DNA of 64,000 bases from Candidatus Binatia bacterium (GTDB taxonomy: Bacteria; Desulfobacterota; Binatia; UBA1149; CAITLU01). The DNA is taken from the NCBI GenBank assembly GCA_036493895.1, contig DASXOZ010000019.1, positions 62,001 through 126,000 on the forward strand. The letters run 5' to 3'. Below the pieces are notes generated by a model that was not told where the DNA came from, ran no database searches, and saw only the letters and a list, made by a program, of their open reading frames with translations. How positions within the stretch are numbered: position 1 is the first letter of the stretch; each line of letters starts with the position of its first letter. Below, piece after piece: positions 1 through 6,938 of the stretch. The position numbers and the translations under genes were made by a program.

Positions 1-521
1 GCCTGCCGCTGGCGATCATCCTGATCGCGCCGATGTGCATTCCGTTCGCGCTGCTCGGCACCTGGATCGAGGGCATGGACAACAACCTGATCACGCAGAT
101 CGGCTTCATCGTGCTGATCGGCCTGGCCGCCAAGAACGCGGTACTGATCGTCGAGTTCGCCAGGCAGCGCCAAGAGGAAGGTCTCGACCGATTCGCTGCC
201 GCCACCGAGTCGGCGCGGCTGCGGCTGCGCCCGATCCTGATGACCTCGTTCGCATTCATCCTCGGCGTGCTGCCGCTGGCGCGCGCGACCGGGGCGGGCG
301 CAGAGATGAGGCGCGCGCTCGGAACAGCCGTCTTCAGCGGCATGCTCGGTGTCACGATCCTCGGTCTTTTCCTTACGCCGGTGTTCTACGTGCTGCTGGC
401 CAAGCGCACGCGCCCGGCCGCGGGTCCGCAAGGCGAGGCGCCGGCGGCGGACGCGGCCCCGTCCCAGCCGCCGGCGCATACGGACGCAGCAAGAGGCGGC
501 GAACAGGCCAGACATGACTGA
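1..521 (+). CDS. RND efflux transporter, inner membrane pump, C-terminal end (5' end outside window)
   Basis: This is the last ~172 residues of an AcrB/MexB-type resistance-nodulation-division pump, a proton-driven drug exporter of the inner membrane. The reading frame is open from base 3, so the gene begins upstream of the window. The visible part holds the terminal transmembrane helices, with the family-typical run GLAAKNAVLIVEFARQ followed by the loop LRLRPILMTSFAFILG and a last helix near TPVFYVLLAKR. The final ~35 residues are Ala/Pro-rich and charged, as expected of a cytoplasmic tail. The stop overlaps the start of the NodT-type outer membrane factor by 8 bases, so the two are almost certainly one efflux operon, probably with a membrane-fusion gene further upstream. 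Confidence 0.93.
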   Translation, partial: LPLAIILIAPMCIPFALLGTWIEGMDNNLITQIGFIVLIGLAAKNAVLIVEFARQRQEEGLDRFAAATESARLRLRPILMTSFAFILGVLPLARATGAGAEMRRALGTAVFSGMLGVTILGLFLTPVFYVLLAKRTRPAAGPQGEAPAADAAPSQPPAHTDAARGGEQARHD

Positions 522-1941
522 GACCGCTTCCAGCTCTGGCCGATATCGCGGCAAGCCGGTCGCGACGCTCGCGGTCGCCGTGGCGGTTGCTGCGCTTGCC
601 ACCTGTGCGGGATGCGCACTGGGCCACAATTACCACCGGCCCGACGTGCAGGTTCCCGAATCGATCCGCGGCCAGAGCGGCGAGCCCGACGCAGCGACGC
701 TGGCCGATCTCGGATGGTGGGAAGTGTTCGCCGATTCCGACCTGCAAGCCCTGCTCACCGAAGCGGTGGCGGCCAACCACGACCTCAAGGCCGCGACCGC
801 ACGAGTCGAGCAGGAGCGCCAGCTCGTCGGCGTCGCGCGCGCCGACTTGCTGCCGCATATCGACTACAGCGCCCAGGCGACGCGCGAGCGCAGCCAGATC
901 ACCACCACCAAGCAAACCTTCAATTCGTTTCTCGGTGCCTTCAGCCTCGCGTGGGAGATCGACCTGTGGGGGCGCATTCGCCGCCTGACCGAAGCAGCGA
1001 CCGCGGAGTTCTACGCTGCCGAGGACGTCCGGCGCGGCGTACTGCTCACCGTTTCGAGCGACGTGGCAACGAGCTACTTCGAGCTGATCGATCTCGACCA
1101 GGAGATGGCCATCGCGCGCGAGTCGGCGGACTCGTTCCGCGAGACCCGCGACCTGTTCAACCACCGCTTCGAAGGCGGCATCGGCACCTTGCTCGAAGTC
1201 TCGCGTGCAGACGCGGCGCTGAGCGGAGCCGAATCCCAGATTCCCGACATCCAGAGCCAGATCACCGCCAAGGAAAACCAGATCTGCGTACTGCTCGGCC
1301 GTATTCCCGGGCCGATCGAGCGCGGCTCGAGCCTCGCGCAGCCGGCAATCGCGGCGCGAATTCCCGTCGGCTTGCCGTCCGAGCTGCTGCAGAGGCGGCC
1401 CGACGTGCTGCAGGCCGAGCATGACGTGATGGCGGCAAATGCCGAAGCCGGCGCGGCGCTGGCTTCGTTCTTCCCACGCTTCGGCCTTACCAGTCTGTAC
1501 GGCGGGCAGAGCTCGGAGCTGGAGGACATCGTCAAGCATGCGAATTACATCTGGGCGGTGGGCGGAACGCTTTCCGGGCCCCTGTTCGAGGGCGGACGGC
1601 TGCTGGCCAGCTACCGCGCGCAGAACGCACAGCTCGACGAGGCAGTGGAGCACTACTCGCAGTCCACCGTGCAGGCCTTCGGGGAGGTCTCGAGCCTGCT
1701 CGTCTCCCACGACACGCTGCGAAGCGTGCGCGAGCGGCGGGCCGACCAGGTCGAGCAGCTTCGAACGTCGGTGCGGTTGTCGCTGCAGCGCTACCGCGAC
1801 GGCATCGCGAGCTATTACGAGGTGCTCGAGGCACAGCAGCAGTTCTTCCCGTCGCAGGTCGACCTCGTGCGCACCCAGCGCGACGAGCTCGTCACGATGA
1901 TCAGCCTTTACCGCGCCCTCGGCGGCGGCTGGAAGCTGTAA
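514..1941 (+). CDS. NodT/OprM-family outer membrane efflux lipoprotein
   Basis: This encodes the outer membrane channel of a tripartite RND pump, 475 residues, close to the usual size of OprM/NodT proteins. The ATG at 514 overlaps the end of the pump gene and gives a lipoprotein signal peptide: a basic start, an Ala/Val-rich core, and a lipobox ending at Cys34 (CAGC), followed by LGHNYHRPDV, the standard beginning of a mature NodT protein. The duplicated TolC-like repeats are visible as helical stretches around residues 130-260 and 340-470, including RYRDGIASYYEVLEAQQQ near the end. A longer reading frame runs upstream from 349 but lies in the pump gene and lacks a signal. The gene is convergent with the DUF1329 gene, 21 bases apart. 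Substrate cannot be predicted from the sequence. Confidence 0.93.
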   Translation: MTETASSSGRYRGKPVATLAVAVAVAALATCAGCALGHNYHRPDVQVPESIRGQSGEPDAATLADLGWWEVFADSDLQALLTEAVAANHDLKAATARVEQERQLVGVARADLLPHIDYSAQATRERSQITTTKQTFNSFLGAFSLAWEIDLWGRIRRLTEAATAEFYAAEDVRRGVLLTVSSDVATSYFELIDLDQEMAIARESADSFRETRDLFNHRFEGGIGTLLEVSRADAALSGAESQIPDIQSQITAKENQICVLLGRIPGPIERGSSLAQPAIAARIPVGLPSELLQRRPDVLQAEHDVMAANAEAGAALASFFPRFGLTSLYGGQSSELEDIVKHANYIWAVGGTLSGPLFEGGRLLASYRAQNAQLDEAVEHYSQSTVQAFGEVSSLLVSHDTLRSVRERRADQVEQLRTSVRLSLQRYRDGIASYYEVLEAQQQFFPSQVDLVRTQRDELVTMISLYRALGGGWKL

Positions 1942-1962
1942 TTCAGCTGGCGCGTTCGGTGA

Positions 1963-3396
1963 TCAGCGTCCCGCTTTGATCAGTGACGCGATCGTGAACC
2001 AGTCGTCCGACACCGACGTCGGCGCATCGTAGCCGAGATCGAGGTACCACCCGGCCTCGTTCTGGAACGCCATGCCGGGGATCGCCACGCGCGTGCCGTG
2101 CATGAGCTGCGTGTCGATCACCGAGTACGCATACGCGAACATGCGCGGCTCGTCGTAGGTGAAGTTGACCTTCGGGTTGGGCTTCTTGTCGACGCGGAAG
2201 CTGATCATCACGGTCTTCCACAGCTGCCCGGCCGGGTCCTGCAGGTCGGAGTAGCCGATGATGTTGCTCTCCTTGTCGACGTAGATGACGCGGCTCGAGT
2301 ACGCGTAGCCGGGGAACTTCGATTTTCCCTGCACGATGTACACCGACGGGCGCACTTCCCACGGCTCGCAGAACGTCATGCCGCCGTCCGACTTGCAGGT
2401 CTGCGGAGGCAGCCTCTGGCCGTGCATCGACATCAGCAGGGGTTTTTCGCCGAGAAGCTTCCACTCGAACCACGGGATCTGGCCGGCGTAGCCGCCGAAG
2501 CTGTCGACGTCGATGTCCTGGCCGAAAAGCGCGTCCGAGCGCTGCGTGCTCGACATGCGGCGCACGCGGCGTACGAAAGGCAGGTAAAGCCAGGTGTCGT
2601 CCTGGCGCGCCTGGTCCTGGTAGCGGAACGAGACGCCGCCGACGCCCTTCAGGTCGAACGGCTCGATCAGCGGATAGAGACCGGCCTTGTGGAAGGTGCG
2701 GTCGTTGTTCGGCTCCACCTTCATCGGTGGATGCTTGATGCGGCCTTCGTAGCGGAAGATGCGAAGCCATTCGGGGACGAAGTGACGCTCGACGTTGTAG
2801 TGGCGATTGCCGTTGGCGTCGATATACAGCGCGCCGGTGTCGGCGTCGGTGAGGTTCAGGTCGAGCGTCTCGGTGAAGTAGTGGGTGCGCTCGAAGTTGT
2901 ACATGATCTTCTGCGCAGCCTGCGGATCGTTGTTGTCGATTACCGGGAACGGTTTTCCGGCAACCCAGTTCTCCACCGTGTTGTCCTTGCCGAGCTTGAC
3001 CTGCGGCGAATATTTTTCGGTCGCCGCCTGGTAGTCGGCCGGAACGGGGATCTTCTCGTAGGGAACGACGTTGATCTCCATGCCGTTCTCGACGCACCAG
3101 CGCACACCGGGGGAGACGAGATCCTTGACGCGCTCGGCGTTGGTCTTGTCGATCTTGTCGCCGGGCTTGACTTCGCCGCCCTTGGCGCCGGCGGGGATCA
3201 CCGGCTCGGCAACTCCGCCGCTGGCCGCGGGCGTGCCGATGTGCGCGGGCACGCGATGTTTCTCACCGTCGAGACTGTCGTCGTCGGCAAGAACGCGCAG
3301 CGAAGGAACGAGCATCGCCGCTGCAAGCATCGTCGAGAGAACAAAGCGCGCGCGGCCGCGCGACGCAGCAGAGGGGGACAGGATCGAGTGCAGCAT
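1963..3396 (-). CDS. DUF1329 family exported protein
   Basis: A 477-residue member of the DUF1329 family, whose members are exported beta-rich proteins of LolB/LppM-like fold, often found near RND transporters and proposed to handle lipophilic cargo in the periplasm or outer membrane. The start at 3396 is chosen because it leaves a signal peptide: a short basic region, a hydrophobic stretch around VLSTMLAAAMLVPS, then an Ala cleavage site near residue 37. An upstream in-frame extension of 54 residues has no such sense. Family-like features are the N-terminal GEVKPGDKI segment, the RYEGRIKHPPM region and the C-terminal FAYAYSVIDTQLMHG block. Function is inferred from the family and from the adjacent efflux genes. 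Regulation is unknown; a small repeat cluster lies just upstream. Confidence 0.85.
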   Translation of the reverse strand: MLHSILSPSAASRGRARFVLSTMLAAAMLVPSLRVLADDDSLDGEKHRVPAHIGTPAASGGVAEPVIPAGAKGGEVKPGDKIDKTNAERVKDLVSPGVRWCVENGMEINVVPYEKIPVPADYQAATEKYSPQVKLGKDNTVENWVAGKPFPVIDNNDPQAAQKIMYNFERTHYFTETLDLNLTDADTGALYIDANGNRHYNVERHFVPEWLRIFRYEGRIKHPPMKVEPNNDRTFHKAGLYPLIEPFDLKGVGGVSFRYQDQARQDDTWLYLPFVRRVRRMSSTQRSDALFGQDIDVDSFGGYAGQIPWFEWKLLGEKPLLMSMHGQRLPPQTCKSDGGMTFCEPWEVRPSVYIVQGKSKFPGYAYSSRVIYVDKESNIIGYSDLQDPAGQLWKTVMISFRVDKKPNPKVNFTYDEPRMFAYAYSVIDTQLMHGTRVAIPGMAFQNEAGWYLDLGYDAPTSVSDDWFTIASLIKAGR

Positions 3397-3398
3397 TC

Positions 3399-3432
3399 CA
3401 GAATGTTGCCGTACCAACAGAATGTAGGCAAC
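3399..3432. repeat. Direct and inverted repeats just upstream of the DUF1329 gene
   Basis: CAGAATGT occurs at 3399-3406 and again at 3418-3425, 19 bases apart, and GTTGCC (3405-3410) is mirrored by GGCAAC (3427-3432). The cluster begins 3 bases upstream of the DUF1329 start codon, where a repressor operator or 5' untranslated hairpin would act. It may equally be chance. Confidence 0.3.
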
Positions 3433-4215
3433 GCCCTTCGAGCATGCTTGTGCCCCGGAGGCGGCCGAGCCGCGGCAATTGCCCTCGTCAAAGGACCGGA
3501 TGTGGGGAAAAGACCGGGAGACGCACCCGGTACCGGCCGCAGCTCTCGCCGCCTGCACCTAACAAATGTTAACCGCGCCACGCACTTATTGACGGCGGCC
3601 TCGGACGCGCAACTGCGGCACGCCCGTTGCTTCTGTGATTTCGGACCGCCGGCGGCGGCGCCCGGGACTGCCTTAACGGGACGATCAGGGTGCAAGCAGC
3701 CGGCGTTGCGGGGGACCTCGGCGAAGGGGTTCGTCGTGGGCCGGATTTCGAGCAGGGACAGAGGCACCACGCGCAATGCGCGGTCGCCGATGTCCTCGGC
3801 TCGCCGGGAGTAAAGGTCGCGCGGAGGAGCGTCAGGGAGCCGGAAGCACGGGGGCTGGCCGGCAGCCCAGGGCGAGCGCGATCAGGAGCGAGCGTGCGCG
3901 GGCTCCGGCCACCCGCCACGACGAACCTCGGAGGAGGGGCGACAGGGGTCAGTTCGCGTTCCGACGCGGGACCCTTGCCGCACCCTCCCGCCGGGAGTCG
4001 GCACCCGGCGGCGACACCGACAAATCACCCATCCCCTTAAAGCGGGCAGACCGATGCGCAGCTGCGCAATCGCGGCGCAACGATTGCTCCCCACATGGGG
4101 CGCTCGTGGACATTTTCACATCGGGAGCGCGTAAGAGCGCGGAATGAAAGGCGCTGACGCGAAAACGCCGCCGTAGGCGGGGGAAAATCCGTCAGGTTGG
4201 ATGACCGTTTCGTGA

Positions 4216-4427
4216 ACTTTTGCGTGGGCGAAATATCTGCCGGGTCGCCCAATACCGTTGACGCACCACGGTCGCCCATACAACGTTATCCACGCGCATC
4301 GGCCGGTCCCGGCCACCGAGACACGGTCAGGCTCTTCGTCCCCCCTTGGGGCCTGATCGCGAGTCTGTCCCGCACAGAACGCCTGTACTCCTCTAGGTCG
4401 CGACCGGCCGATGCGCACTTTTGCGTG
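4216..4427. repeat. Direct repeat ACTTTTGCGTG upstream of the PadR gene
   Basis: The 11-base word occurs exactly at 4216-4226 and 4417-4427, both in the leader of the PadR regulator gene. A related word in the opposite orientation (GCAAAAGTG) lies inside the PadR coding region near 4626. Such copies could be binding sites for the PadR protein, but they do not match the classical ATGT-N8-ACAT PadR operator. Confidence 0.25.
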
Positions 4428-4579
4428 CGGCGTCGGGCGGCGGCATTTCCCAGCCGCGGATCGGCCCAAACTATCTGTTCCGGACCGGAAGGGATTCGCG
4501 CGCGCATGACCTCCGCGAGGTTGACCCGCACGCGCCGCATATGGTCGGATGCGGCCCATTCTTCCCCAGGGGTCTTCTG

Positions 4580-5128
4580 ATGGCGAGCGGAAACCTGCGA
4601 TACGCGGTCCTCGGGCTCATCGCGAGCAAAAGTGAAGGTGTTCACGGCTACCAGCTCAAAGGCGAGTGCGAAGCGATCGCCGATGAGTTCTGGGCGCTGA
4701 ACTACGGACGCCTGTATCGCATTCTCGACGAGCTCGAAGGGTCCGGGGCATTGTCGGTCGCGGACGAGATCCAGAAGGGACGGCCGAACAAGAAGGTCTA
4801 CCGCATAACGGAGAAGGGAAAGCAGAATCTGGACGATTGGCTGCTGTCTCCCGTCGACGCGAACGCCCAGCCGCTTCGCGACGAGATGATCCTCAAACTG
4901 CTGTTCCTCGGCGCCGACGATGTCGACCGCGTCTACAAGATCATCAAGCAGCAGCGCAGCGTCTATCTTACCCGGCTCGCGCGGGTTACACGTCGCCGCC
5001 GCAAGCTCGAGAAGGCCGGCGTCAGCATGCGCGCAACCGAAATGATCCTGGACGGCGCGGAGATGCGCGTCCGCGCGGACCTTGCGTGGCTCGAGAGCAT
5101 CGAGCGTCGCCTGATCCGCCAGTCTTGA
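4580..5128 (+). CDS. PadR family transcriptional regulator
   Basis: A 182-residue PadR-type repressor. The N-terminal winged helix begins directly with LRYAVLGLIAS, then HGYQLKGECE, the recognition region with LNYGRLYRILDELEGSG, and the wing GRPNKKVYRITEKG. Residues ~95-182 form the long helical dimerisation region typical of the larger Vir/AphA-like subfamily. The ATG at 4580 was preferred over an upstream TTG because homologous proteins start within a few residues of the LRYAVLGLI motif. It sits 16 bases upstream of an ABC ATPase gene and probably controls it; PadR proteins commonly repress adjacent transporter genes and respond to small hydrophobic or phenolic ligands. The inducer here is unknown. 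Confidence 0.9.
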   Translation: MASGNLRYAVLGLIASKSEGVHGYQLKGECEAIADEFWALNYGRLYRILDELEGSGALSVADEIQKGRPNKKVYRITEKGKQNLDDWLLSPVDANAQPLRDEMILKLLFLGADDVDRVYKIIKQQRSVYLTRLARVTRRRRKLEKAGVSMRATEMILDGAEMRVRADLAWLESIERRLIRQS

Positions 5129-5144
5129 CCTGCGCTGATCCGGC

Positions 5145-5840
5145 TTGGTCAAGTTCCACAAAATCCACAAACACTTCGGCAACGCCGAAGCGCGCGTAGA
5201 AGCGCTGCGTTCGCTCGACCTGGAGGTGCCGCGCGGTCAGATGTGCGCGATCATGGGGCCGAGCGGGTCCGGCAAGAGCACCCTGCTCCACCTCGCCGCG
5301 GGACTGATCGCGCCAGACTCGGGCGAGGTGCTGATCGACGGCCAGGACGTTGGTCATCTCGATCCCGACGCCCTCTCGAAGATGCGACGCAGCAGAGTCG
5401 GCATCATCTTCCAGTTCTTCAATCTGCTTCCTTATCTGACCGCGGAAGAGAACGTCGCCCTTCCCCTGCGCCTCGACGAGCGGCCGGAGGCCGAAATCCG
5501 GGCAGCGGTCGATCGAAACCTGGCTCTGGTCGGAATGGACCACCGTGCCGACCATAAGGCGAGTTCCCTCTCCGGCGGCGAGATGCAGCGGGTCGCAATC
5601 GCCCGCGCCCTTGCCATCTCTCCGTCTGTCGTACTGGCCGACGAACCGACCGGGAACCTGGACTCCGTCGTCGGTCGTCAGATCATCGAGCTTCTGCGCG
5701 ACCTCAACGAGACTACCGGCGTGACGATGCTCGTCGTCACCCACGATCCGGTGTGGGGCTCTTTCTGCGATCGCATTGTCCGCTTGAGCGACGGGCGGAT
5801 CTCCGAGGACATTTTTCTAGGCAGCGAATCGGCGGCCTGA
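5145..5840 (+). CDS. ABC transporter ATP-binding protein, MacB/LolD type
   Basis: A 231-residue ATPase subunit of a type VII (MacB/LolD/FtsE-like) ABC system. Walker A is GPSGSGKST at residues 38-46, the Q-loop is [10 protein letters not shown] at ~87-96, the signature LSGGE is at 142-146 and is followed by [10 protein letters not shown], Walker B is VVLADEPTG at 162-170, and the switch His is in VVTHD. The FFNLLP-type Q-loop and NLD after Walker B are hallmarks of this class. The start is a TTG at 5145. It follows the PadR gene by 16 bases. Its natural partner is the large FtsX-type permease at 6939-9539, which lies on the other strand beyond a KAS III gene. No permease is adjacent on the same strand. 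Confidence 0.9.
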   Translation: MVKFHKIHKHFGNAEARVEALRSLDLEVPRGQMCAIMGPSGSGKSTLLHLAAGLIAPDSGEVLIDGQDVGHLDPDALSKMRRSRVGIIFQFFNLLPYLTAEENVALPLRLDERPEAEIRAAVDRNLALVGMDHRADHKASSLSGGEMQRVAIARALAISPSVVLADEPTGNLDSVVGRQIIELLRDLNETTGVTMLVVTHDPVWGSFCDRIVRLSDGRISEDIFLGSESAA

Positions 5841-6869
5841 CTACCAGCGAATCGCCATGCCGGCACTGCTCCACGTCGAGCTTTCCGCGGCGTGCAGAAT
5901 CAGCACGTCGCCGCGCGCCACCGCACCGTCCTTGACGAGCTCATCGAGCAGGATGAGGACCGACGCGGACACCGTGTTGCCGACTCGATGGATGTTGACG
6001 GCGATCTTTTCCGGAGGGAGGCCGTACGCGGACGCAATGCGACGAAGATTTCCGGTGGCCTGATGCGTCACGAAATGGCGGACGTCCTCGGCCCGCAGGC
6101 CCAGGCGCTCCATCACTCGCGATGCTGCGCCGGCCGCAAGTTTGCTGCCACGCCGCAGCACCCGGCGAAAATCGTGGTGTCCGAGATAGTCCGCGCTCGA
6201 GAAGCGCTCCTCGGTCGGCGGCCTCGCAGACAGCATCCCGGGAAAAGTAATTCCCGGGGGCGCATCGTCCGAATTGAGGTGCAGATCCACGCACTCGATG
6301 TTCGGACGATCGGAAGTCGCCGGAGCGACCACGACTGCGCCGGCTCCGTCTGCGTAAAGGATGGAGTTCAGTACGTGTTCCGTCGGGATCGCCGGCCCGA
6401 ATCGGAAAAACGGCGAGAACGTCTCCGCAGCCGCAATCAGCACTGGCCGACCATCGAGCAGCGGCAGCAGCCCGGTCGCGAGCTGCACCGCGCGAAACGC
6501 CCCGGTGCAAGGCGCGTGAAGCGAAAAGGACAGGAGACCCGGGACGCCGAGTCCCTGGGCTACGATCGCGTCAGGAGGAGGATTGAGCGAATCGGGCGTC
6601 GTCGTGACCGTGATCAGTGCACCGAGATCTCGCGCATGGACTCCGGCGGTTCGCATGGCCGCCATTCCCGCGGAAAGAGCGAGGTCGCTGCAGCGCTGGC
6701 CCGGCTCCGGCTCCGGCGATTCCCGTCCCCTCGCCCAGTGCCGCTGCTCGATCTCGAACATTTCGAGAATTCTCGCGCCGGAGAACCCCGTCATCTCCTC
6801 CAGTTCCGCGTTGGCGACAACGCGCGACGGGAGCGCAGAACCGGTTCCAAGAATCGAAAGAACGCCCAT
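5841..6869 (-). CDS. 3-oxoacyl-ACP synthase III family protein (FabH-like)
   Basis: A 342-residue thiolase-fold condensing enzyme of the KAS III family, which joins an acyl-CoA or acyl-ACP to malonyl-ACP or a similar extender. The full triad is present: Cys121 in HAPCTGAF, His269 in THQATGN and Asn298 in HRVGNTVSAS. The N terminus (LSILGTGSALPSRVV) and the DGAGAVVVAP block are typical. Its stop codon abuts the stop of the ABC ATPase, and its start is 69 bases from the stop of the permease, so it lies between the two halves of an ABC transporter. That context suggests a specialised lipid or secondary metabolite rather than housekeeping fatty acid initiation; this is inference. No ACP, reductase or other fab gene is nearby. 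Confidence 0.88.
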   Translation of the reverse strand: MGVLSILGTGSALPSRVVANAELEEMTGFSGARILEMFEIEQRHWARGRESPEPEPGQRCSDLALSAGMAAMRTAGVHARDLGALITVTTTPDSLNPPPDAIVAQGLGVPGLLSFSLHAPCTGAFRAVQLATGLLPLLDGRPVLIAAAETFSPFFRFGPAIPTEHVLNSILYADGAGAVVVAPATSDRPNIECVDLHLNSDDAPPGITFPGMLSARPPTEERFSSADYLGHHDFRRVLRRGSKLAAGAASRVMERLGLRAEDVRHFVTHQATGNLRRIASAYGLPPEKIAVNIHRVGNTVSASVLILLDELVKDGAVARGDVLILHAAESSTWSSAGMAIRW

Positions 6870-6938
6870 TGGAAAGCGGGCGAAGTCTTGCCCACGCCGC
6901 CGGCGGATGCACGCGTCGGGCTATGTGCCGACCGCTCG

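Larger units (their letters stand above)
3397..4579. other. Long intergenic region without a convincing gene
   Basis: About 1.2 kb lies between the divergent DUF1329 and PadR genes. Open frames here are GC-rich and low in complexity (Arg/Ala/Pro runs) and lack a ribosome binding site or any familiar motif, so I do not call a gene. The stretch contains the repeat cluster next to the DUF1329 start, a direct repeat of ACTTTTGCGTG (4216-4226 and 4417-4427), and a TTGACG hexamer at 4258-4263 with no good -10 partner. It may hold decayed sequence, a small RNA or extended regulatory DNA; nothing visible decides between these. Confidence 0.5.

Noticed and set aside
3941..3990. REP-like word ACAGGGGTCAG in the long spacer
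   Set aside because: It resembles repeat elements seen elsewhere, but no matching inverted partner longer than five bases is nearby.
4116..4559. 147-codon minus-strand frame in the long spacer before padR
   Set aside because: Low-complexity content, no start signal, no familiar motif.
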